NCBI GenBank assembly: GCA_030614245.1 | Contig: JAUWKK010000220.1 | Location: 1 to 5,292, forward strand | DNA: 5,292 nt | From: Planctomycetota bacterium | Lineage (GTDB): Bacteria > Planctomycetota > PUPC01 > JABMSA01 > JAUWKK01 | Direction: 5' to 3' | Shown here: positions 1-4,232 of the stretch, in pieces | Numbering within the stretch: position 1 is the first letter of the stretch | How the letters are laid out: every line of letters begins with the position of its first letter | Position numbers and translations under genes: made by a program | Notes under the pieces: model-generated | The model's input: only the letters and a program-made list of their open reading frames with translations | What the model was told of the DNA's origin: nothing | Databases searched by the model: none

Positions 1-15
1 CATGTTCGCACGCAC

Positions 16-99
16 AGCGACCTTCGCGCATGTGCCATCCCGGCGGATTGTTAGCGACCTTCGCGCGGCGGCTGGGCCGTGCCATCCCGGCGGATTGTT
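16..99. repeat. Adjacent two-copy direct repeat with a variable core
   Basis: Two copies lie directly against each other, 16-52 (37 bp) and 53-99 (47 bp). Each begins with the identical 14-mer AGCGACCTTCGCGC (16-29 and 53-66) and ends with an identical 21-mer starting GTGCCATCCCGG and ending GGATTGTT (32-52 and 79-99). The cores differ: two bases (AT) in copy 1 and twelve (GGCGGCTGGGCC) in copy 2. A shorter related piece, CCATCCCGG, recurs at 261-269. The left window edge is close, so more copies could lie outside. The class of repeat is not one I recognise. Confidence 0.8.
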
Positions 100-129
100 T
101 CTGAACAGCGGGCCGTTCGGTGATGCACG

Positions 130-157
130 ATTTGCGGATAAGCGCTTATCCGCAAAT
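130..157. repeat. Perfect 28-bp palindrome without a spacer
   Basis: The left arm ATTTGCGGATAAGC (130-143) is followed at once by its exact reverse complement GCTTATCCGCAAAT (144-157). Every one of the 14 base pairs matches and the symmetry ends at base 129/158. It lies 251 bases upstream of the ARPP-1-like start codon. With no loop, it suits a dimeric DNA-binding protein site or a dispersed palindromic repeat better than an intrinsic terminator; only a short AA follows and there is no T-run. Each arm contains TTATCCGCA, one base from the DnaA-box TTATCCACA, but two inverted near-boxes alone do not make an origin. Confidence 0.85.
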
Positions 158-275
158 TAACTCCCGTCCTCAAGTTTGACTGCGGTGGGCACAGCGCCGA
201 GCTTGAATGGTGGTCTTCTCGTTCGCACTAATCACGTAATCTCTTGCCCACAAAGCCCTTCCATCCCGGATTCCC

Positions 276-296
276 TGTTCAGTGGCCAGTGTTCAG
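276..296. repeat. Heptanucleotide repeat cluster A (three 7-bp units)
   Basis: Three units in register: TGTTCAG (276-282), TGGCCAG (283-289), TGTTCAG (290-296). The outer two are identical and the middle differs at two positions. It resembles the short tandemly repeated heptanucleotide sequences (STRR) known from cyanobacteria and seen in intergenic DNA of other bacteria. Such clusters are non-coding, and their function is unknown. Confidence 0.65.
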
Positions 297-312
297 CATC
301 ATCGTTCTTGAC

Positions 313-340
313 TGCTTACTGCTTACTGGTTACTGATTAC
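313..340. repeat. Heptanucleotide repeat cluster B (four 7-bp units)
   Basis: Four consecutive units of the form TGNTTAC: TGCTTAC (313-319), TGCTTAC (320-326), TGGTTAC (327-333), TGATTAC (334-340). Only the third base varies. The unit length equals that of cluster A sixteen bases upstream, so both probably arose by the same slippage or STRR-like process. They sit 68-95 bases ahead of the ARPP-1-like start codon, where they could affect promoter spacing, but no such role is shown by the sequence. Confidence 0.8.
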
Positions 341-360
341 AGAATTCAGGGGAACTTTTT

Positions 361-373
361 CGCACGACGTGCG
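361..373. promoter_or_regulatory. Possible operator: 13-bp palindrome before the ARPP-1-like gene
   Basis: CGCACG-A-CGTGCG is a perfect inverted repeat about one central base, ending 34 bases before the ATG at 408. It stands immediately upstream of a -10-like TATTAG (376-381), so it would fall inside the spacer of a promoter there, a position used by some repressors and spacer-binding activators. The -35 box at the right spacing is poor, so the promoter is uncertain. Short palindromes also arise by chance in GC-rich DNA. Confidence 0.3.
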
Positions 374-397
374 TCTATTAGAGTGTAGAACCATCAC

Positions 398-403
398 GGA
401 GGG
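398..403 (+). promoter_or_regulatory. Ribosome binding site GGAGGG for the ARPP-1-like gene
   Basis: GGAGGG lies 4 bases before ATG 408 and 7 bases before the adjacent ATG 411 (counting GGAGG only, 5 and 8 bases). It rules out the upstream in-frame ATG at 369, which would include the Shine-Dalgarno sequence in the coding region. It does not decide between the two neighbouring ATGs. Confidence 0.75.
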
Positions 404-407
404 CATA

Positions 408-1538
408 ATGATGAACGACAGGAAACTGATTGTCACGCTGCTGCTGTTGCTGGCAGCCGTATGCGTGATCGTGGCCGCGTCGACGTCCCTGGGGGCGTAT
501 ATCGAGTCCGATTATCCGGACAAGCCTCCCACCCGTCAGCCCCAGCCGCTCCCGAGGCCGCCAGAGCCTCCGCCTCGGCATCGCAACGAGATTGCACGCC
601 TGATCGACCAGTGCACCATCGGCGCTCCCCATCACTATCGCGGCCTGACGATATTCCCCGTTCAGCTTACCCGCCCCGTCGATCCTGCACACTACATCAC
701 ACTCGACGAGGCATTCAGCCGGAGGCTGATCGATGTGACCGAGACGGGCGTAGTCGCACAACTTGCCGTGCGGAACCATTCCCGCGAATATGTCTTCGCA
801 ATGGCCGGCGAAGTGCTCGCGGGCGGCAAGCAGAATCGCCTCATACGCGAGGATGTGCTTCTGCCGCCGCGATCGAAGCGGATCATCGTGCCCGTGTATT
901 GCGGCGAACGCGGCCGCTGGCAGGGGGCTGACGATGGGGTATTCAAGAGCAGCAACCGAATAGTGCGACTGCGGACGCGCACCGCCGCCCAGAGCCGCGA
1001 GCCGCAGTCCCGCATATGGGACGACATCCGCGAGAACGCCCGCGAGACGGGCGTTGAATCGAAGACCGAGGACTTCACGGCGATCCCGAACAGCCCGAAG
1101 GTAGCGAAGCAGTTGAGCGAATACCGCGACGCCTGCCGGCGCATCTGGCGGCCGCGCCATAGCGGGATCGTCGTCGCCATCCGGGGACGCATCGTCGGGG
1201 CGGATGTATTCGGCAGCGAGCGTCTCTTTGCCAAGCTGCGCGATAAGCTGATCGAATCCTACGCCCTCGATTGCATCGGCAAACCGCTGCCTCGTCGCCG
1301 CAAACGCCGAATTCTGCCCGATCGGCACGCTGCGTTGCGATATCTGCGAGCGGCGTATCGGGCAAGGCAGACCTACTCCGCCACGCCCGGAGCCGGCACG
1401 GCAATCGCGCTTTCGGGAGCTGCAACCGGACGCGCACTGGCTTTCAATGGAAATGCCGTTCACCTCTGCCTGTACAACACAATATGGCGGCCGGTTCCGC
1501 TCAGGCCCACTGTTGAACCGGCCAGACGGAACGAATAA
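408..1538 (+). CDS. Membrane-anchored ARPP-1 (DUF6569) domain protein
   Basis: The function of this family is unknown; I recognise the fold family from its motifs. Numbering from ATG 408 (376 residues): a hydrophobic segment at about 7-27 (signal anchor or signal peptide), a proline-rich linker at about 34-58, then the domain at about 62-360. Family-like motifs are YRGLTIFPV (77-85), YITLDEAF (96-103) followed by IDVTETG (108-114), GGKQNR (139-144), VPVYCGERGRW (161-171), QSRIW (200-204), VGADVF (263-268) and a final GRALAFNGNAVHLCLY (341-356). ARPP-1 means 'ARG and Rhodanese-Phosphatase-superfamily-associated Protein', a name from gene-neighbourhood work; neither partner is visible here. Cys19 in LAAVC lacks a proper lipobox (Val at -1), so a lipoprotein is unlikely. 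A basic cluster RRRKRR (296-301) is notable. ATG 411 is an equally possible start, and 369 is rejected because of the GGAGGG at 398. The gene precedes a secreted VIT/VWA gene by 117 bases and may be co-transcribed with it. I am fairly sure of the family and unsure of topology. Confidence 0.85.
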   Translation: MMNDRKLIVTLLLLLAAVCVIVAASTSLGAYIESDYPDKPPTRQPQPLPRPPEPPPRHRNEIARLIDQCTIGAPHHYRGLTIFPVQLTRPVDPAHYITLDEAFSRRLIDVTETGVVAQLAVRNHSREYVFAMAGEVLAGGKQNRLIREDVLLPPRSKRIIVPVYCGERGRWQGADDGVFKSSNRIVRLRTRTAAQSREPQSRIWDDIRENARETGVESKTEDFTAIPNSPKVAKQLSEYRDACRRIWRPRHSGIVVAIRGRIVGADVFGSERLFAKLRDKLIESYALDCIGKPLPRRRKRRILPDRHAALRYLRAAYRARQTYSATPGAGTAIALSGAATGRALAFNGNAVHLCLYNTIWRPVPLRPTVEPARRNE

Positions 1539-1655
1539 CCGGTGCTTAGGCGGGCGATGCTTATATCTATGGAACCTAACTGCACCCATTCGCGTCTAAC
1601 ACAGCGACAAGACTGTTATTCGGCTACCCTGAAATCGATAAAGGAGGACCTGTCG
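1539..1655 (+). other. Gap between the ARPP-1-like and VIT/VWA genes
   Basis: These 117 bases hold no gene and no clear terminator, which leaves co-transcription open. An AT-rich TTATATCTAT (1561-1570) could be a -10 element for a separate promoter, but no -35 stands at 16-18 bases. The coding frame of the next gene stays open back to ATG 1542, but that extension has no Shine-Dalgarno site and would bury the signal peptide. Confidence 0.45.
1641..1647 (+). promoter_or_regulatory. Ribosome binding site AAGGAGG for the VIT/VWA gene
   Basis: A seven-base near-perfect Shine-Dalgarno sequence stands 8 bases before ATG 1656. It decides the start in favour of 1656 over the in-frame ATGs at 1542, 1557 and 1569, and the protein then opens with a classical signal peptide. 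Confidence 0.9.
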
Positions 1656-3962
1656 ATGAAAAGAACAGCACTCATTACTACAGCTTTGCTGCTCCTTGCC
1701 GCCGGTACGACCGCTGCAAGCGGCGTCATGATCCCCGTCAAGCACGGATTGCCGCCGCTGGCTATCAAGTATCAGCGGGTCTCGGTTGAGATCGATAACC
1801 AGGTCGCCCGCACCACGGTGGCCCAGTCGTTTCTCAACGGCACCAACCGGCAGTTGGAGGCGACGTATGTCTTTCCCCTGCCTAAAGATGCCAGCGTTTC
1901 GGACTTTACGATGCTCGTCAACGGCAAGGAGATCAAGGGCGAACTGCTCGATGCAACGCAAGCCCGGAAGATATACCAGGATATCGTCAACAGGATGAAA
2001 GACCCCGGCCTGCTGGAGTACCTGGGCAACAATCTCTTCAAGGCGAGCGTCTTTCCCATTCCACCTAACGGCGAGCAGAAGATCGAGCTGAAGTACTCGC
2101 AGATCGTCGAGCGCGACGCCGGCATCTGCCGATATACCTATCCCCTGAAAGTCGACGACAAGTCCTCGCGGACGCTCGAGGATTTCTCCGTCGGCGTCAC
2201 GATCAGGTCGAAAGAGGCCATCAAGACGGTCTACTCGCCCACTCACAAGATCGGCGTGACCAAGAAGGACGACCATACGGCCGTGGTGGGTTTCGAGCAG
2301 GGGCAGGCGCAGCTCGACAAGGATTTCGTGCTGTATTATGCACTGTCGGACAAGGATTTCGGCCTGAATCTGCTCGCCCACCGCCAAAAAGGTGAGGACG
2401 GCTACTTCATGGTGCTGATCTCGCCGCGCACGGAAATCAAGCCCGAGGCGATCCTTGCGAAAGACATCTGCTTCGTCATCGACAGCTCCGGCTCGATGCA
2501 GGGACCGAAGATCAAGCAGGCGAAAGATGCTCTGAAGTATTGCGTCGAGAACCTGCACGCCAGGGACCGCTTCAATATAATCCGCTTCAGCACGGCGGTG
2601 GACCCATTCGAGGATAAGCTCATCGACGCGTCGAAGGAGAACATCGAACGCGCCGTCAAGTTCATCGGCGGCATTGGGGCGGTCGGCGGGACGAACATCG
2701 ACGGCGCGCTCCAGGAGGCGCTGGCCCCCAAGAGCGACCCGAAGCGGCCGTATCTCGTCATTTTCCTCACCGACGGCCTCCCCACACAGGGAAACACGAC
2801 CGATCCGAAACAGATCGTGCAGAACTGCAAAGCAAAGACGGCTGGAAACACCCGCATCTTCTGCTTCGGCGTCGGGAATGACGTCAACACCCACCTGCTC
2901 GACAGTCTCAGCGGGATGTCGCGCGGCCTGACGACGTACGTCAGACCCGGAGAGGACATCGAGATGAAGGTCTCGACATTCCACGACAAGGCCAACTATC
3001 CCGTCATGGCCGAACTGAGCCTGCACTCGGGCAAGGTGAAGCTCCGCGATATGTACCCGCAGACGCCGCCGGACCTCTTCAAGGGCAGCCAGCTCATCGT
3101 GCTGGGCCGCTATCGCGAAGATGGCAACGTCGCCGTCAGCCTGAAGGGCACCATCAACGGCAAGGAGAAGGAGTTCGTCTACGAGGCATCCTTCCCCGGC
3201 ACGACCGACGACAACGGTTTCATCCCACGGCTCTGGGCGACGCGAAAGGTCGGCTATCTGCTCGATCAGATCAGGCTGCACGGCGAGAAGCCCGAGCTGC
3301 GGCAGGAGGTGGTGTCGCTCGCAAAGAAGTTCGGCATCGTCACGCCCTATACATCCTATCTAATCGTCCCCGACAGGCCCATAGCCATGCGTCCGCGCCT
3401 TGGGCCGGCACTGCGCCCTGCGATCACCCGCGCGGAGGCCGCCGCTCTTAGCGGCAGCATGATGCGCGATGGCGACCGCTCCATCACCAGGGAGCATTTC
3501 AACAGGGCCCGAGGGATGGGCGGTAAGGCGCCATCCAAGCCGGCGGATGCCGCTGAGCTTTCACCCAGTGTCGTCGCTGACGCTCACAGACGGATGAGTA
3601 AGCAATCCGGCAAGGAGAGCGTCGATTTCGCGCAAACGCTCTCGGAACTTAAGTCGGCCCGGACCGAGGGCGGCAGGAAGCTGGCCAGCGGCATGCGACT
3701 GATCGGCGCGAAGACTTTCTACCTGGTCGAAGGCGTCTGGACCGACGAAACGGTCGACGACAAGGCCGAGAAGATCGAGATCAAGTTCGGCTCCGATGCG
3801 TATCTCGCGATAATCGAAGCCGCGCCTGCTGAATACAAGCCGTGGCTCATGCTCGGCGAAAAGGTGATGGTAATGCTGCCGGGCGGCAAGTGCCTCGTAG
3901 TCGGAGACGAAGGCAGCGAGAAACTGGCGAAGGACGAAGCTGCGAGATTATTCGAGAAATGA
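1656..3962 (+). CDS. Secreted VIT and VWA domain protein with intact MIDAS
   Basis: This 768-residue protein is predicted to be exported and to bind a partner through a divalent metal ion. Order: Sec signal peptide 1-21 (MKR, hydrophobic core TALITTALLLLAA, likely cleavage after TAA); VIT domain about 25-160, with FLNGTNRQLEATYVFPLP (59-76) and FKASVFPIPP (128-137); linker strands to 260; VWA domain about 268-435. The MIDAS is complete: DSSGS (Asp276, Ser278, Ser280), Thr346 in GGTN and Asp373 in LTDG. The segment 525-569 (LWATRKVGYLLDQI, then IVTPYTSYLIV) is the helical region that commonly follows VWA in VIT/VWA proteins, as in inter-alpha-trypsin inhibitor heavy-chain relatives. Residues 571-650 are Ala/Arg-rich and probably disordered. 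A C-terminal module (about 680-765: KTFYLVEGVWTDE, AYLAIIEAAP, MVMLPGGK) recurs in bacterial homologues as I remember them. There is no C-terminal membrane segment, LPxTG or PEP-CTERM signal, so the protein is probably periplasmic or released. The partner is unknown. Confidence 0.93.
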   Translation: MKRTALITTALLLLAAGTTAASGVMIPVKHGLPPLAIKYQRVSVEIDNQVARTTVAQSFLNGTNRQLEATYVFPLPKDASVSDFTMLVNGKEIKGELLDATQARKIYQDIVNRMKDPGLLEYLGNNLFKASVFPIPPNGEQKIELKYSQIVERDAGICRYTYPLKVDDKSSRTLEDFSVGVTIRSKEAIKTVYSPTHKIGVTKKDDHTAVVGFEQGQAQLDKDFVLYYALSDKDFGLNLLAHRQKGEDGYFMVLISPRTEIKPEAILAKDICFVIDSSGSMQGPKIKQAKDALKYCVENLHARDRFNIIRFSTAVDPFEDKLIDASKENIERAVKFIGGIGAVGGTNIDGALQEALAPKSDPKRPYLVIFLTDGLPTQGNTTDPKQIVQNCKAKTAGNTRIFCFGVGNDVNTHLLDSLSGMSRGLTTYVRPGEDIEMKVSTFHDKANYPVMAELSLHSGKVKLRDMYPQTPPDLFKGSQLIVLGRYREDGNVAVSLKGTINGKEKEFVYEASFPGTTDDNGFIPRLWATRKVGYLLDQIRLHGEKPELRQEVVSLAKKFGIVTPYTSYLIVPDRPIAMRPRLGPALRPAITRAEAAALSGSMMRDGDRSITREHFNRARGMGGKAPSKPADAAELSPSVVADAHRRMSKQSGKESVDFAQTLSELKSARTEGGRKLASGMRLIGAKTFYLVEGVWTDETVDDKAEKIEIKFGSDAYLAIIEAAPAEYKPWLMLGEKVMVMLPGGKCLVVGDEGSEKLAKDEAARLFEK

Positions 3963-3997
3963 TCCCTTGCAGGGGCAGCATCCTGTAGCCGGGGTGC

Positions 3998-4025
3998 CAC
4001 GGTCAACCGTCTTCGGTCGGCCGTG
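3998..4025 (+). terminator. Hairpin after the VIT/VWA gene, possible weak terminator
   Basis: CACGGTCAACCG (3998-4009) pairs with CGGTCGGCCGTG (4014-4025) around a four-base loop. Ten of twelve positions are Watson-Crick, with one G-T pair and one A-C mismatch. It starts 35 bases after the stop codon, a usual place for a terminator. No T-run follows, so it may end transcription poorly or act only in mRNA 3'-end protection. An alternative stem, GGCCGT (4019-4024) with ACGGCC (4037-4042), has a loop of three GCCT units. Confidence 0.35.
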
Positions 4026-4065
4026 CCTGCCTGCCTACGGCCAGATGGCGCCCCAACCTTCCATA

Positions 4066-4097
4066 GGGGAGCAGGCGGGTATGGAGAACCTGTCCCC
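4066..4097. repeat. Imperfect inverted repeat, REP-like hairpin
   Basis: GGGGA(G)CAGG (4066-4075) pairs with CCTGTCCCC (4089-4097); nine base pairs form with one bulged G and a 13-base loop. No T-run follows on either strand. The minus-strand reading of the right arm, GGGGACAGGTTCTCC, resembles dispersed repetitive extragenic palindromes seen in many environmental bacteria. Only one copy is in the window, so repetition cannot be shown here. Confidence 0.4.
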
Positions 4098-4180
4098 ATG
4101 TAAAGCAGGCGTCGTCTCTTCGCGGCTCTCGGCGCGGTCTGGGCCTTGATCTACAGAAAACGTCATCCGGAAGAATCGTG

Positions 4181-4218
4181 AAAACGCACCGCTCGCGCCG
4201 ATTGCCGGCGTGAAGTGC
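4181..4218 (-). terminator. Candidate intrinsic terminator of the histidine kinase gene
   Basis: Read on the minus strand, starting 14 bases after the kinase stop codon, GCAC (4218-4215) can close with GTGC (4189-4186) around an inner stem CGCCG (4210-4206) with CGGCG (4200-4196) and a GCAAT loop. The sequence then runs into GTTTT (to 4181). The T-run is short and the stem has unpaired internal bases, so efficiency is uncertain. Confidence 0.35.
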
Positions 4219-4232
4219 CGCCAGTTCAACTC

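Larger units (their letters stand above)
1..407. other. Repeat-rich non-coding region upstream of the ARPP-1-like gene
   Basis: I see no credible gene in these 407 bases. The open frame at 176-388 (+) starts at TTG, lacks a convincing ribosome binding site and runs through heptanucleotide repeats, so its protein (with the stretch TAYCLLVTDY) is a repeat translation. The region holds an adjacent two-copy repeat (16-99), a perfect 28-bp palindrome (130-157), two clusters of 7-bp units (276-296, 313-340) and a 13-bp palindrome (361-373). The promoter of the downstream gene should lie here, but only a weak -10-like TATTAG (376-381) is visible, with no good -35. The density of repeats suggests a site where small repeated elements accumulate. 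Confidence 0.7.
3963..4232. other. Non-coding gap between convergent genes, rich in hairpins
   Basis: These 270 bases separate two genes that end towards each other. No credible gene is present; short open frames across it lack ribosome binding sites and family features. It contains a hairpin at 3998-4025, an alternative hairpin at 4019-4042 that uses some of the same bases, a third at 4066-4097, and a terminator-like structure for the kinase at 4181-4218. No tRNA or known RNA family was recognised. Confidence 0.7.

Noticed and set aside
130..157. Replication origin from two inverted DnaA-like boxes in the palindrome
   Set aside because: Each box has a mismatch to TTATCCACA, there are only two, no AT-rich unwinding region is adjacent and no dnaA or dnaN gene is present.
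174..204. Sigma-70 promoter based on TTGACT (176-181)
   Set aside because: The -35-like hexamer is good, but at 16-18 bases downstream there is only GC-rich sequence (GAGCTT at 199-204) and no -10 box.
185..251. Inverted repeat GTGGGCA (185-191) and TGCCCAC (245-251)
   Set aside because: Seven base pairs across a 53-base loop are expected by chance, and no extension of the stem is possible.
176..388. Open frame of 70 codons on the plus strand
   Set aside because: It starts with TTG without a ribosome binding site, runs through both heptanucleotide clusters and overlaps the leader of the next gene; the product is a repeat translation without family features.
1..407. CRISPR array from the repeats in the upstream region
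   Set aside because: There are only two adjacent copies without unique spacers of regular length, and the heptamers are tandem units; no cas gene is present.
408..491. Lipoprotein signal in the ARPP-1-like protein (Cys19)
   Set aside because: The residues before the Cys are LAAV; a lipobox needs Gly, Ala or Ser at -1, and Val is not accepted.
378..1589. 403-codon open frame on the minus strand opposite the ARPP-1-like gene
   Set aside because: It is fully antisense to a gene with clear family motifs and a good ribosome binding site. Its product is a low-complexity Arg/Ala/Gly-rich sequence typical of antisense frames in GC-rich DNA.
1596..3281. 561-codon open frame on the minus strand opposite the VIT/VWA gene
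   Set aside because: The opposite strand encodes VIT and VWA domains with all MIDAS residues. The antisense product is rich in Arg, Leu, Asp and Val and shows no recognisable domain; such mirrors are common in GC-rich genes.
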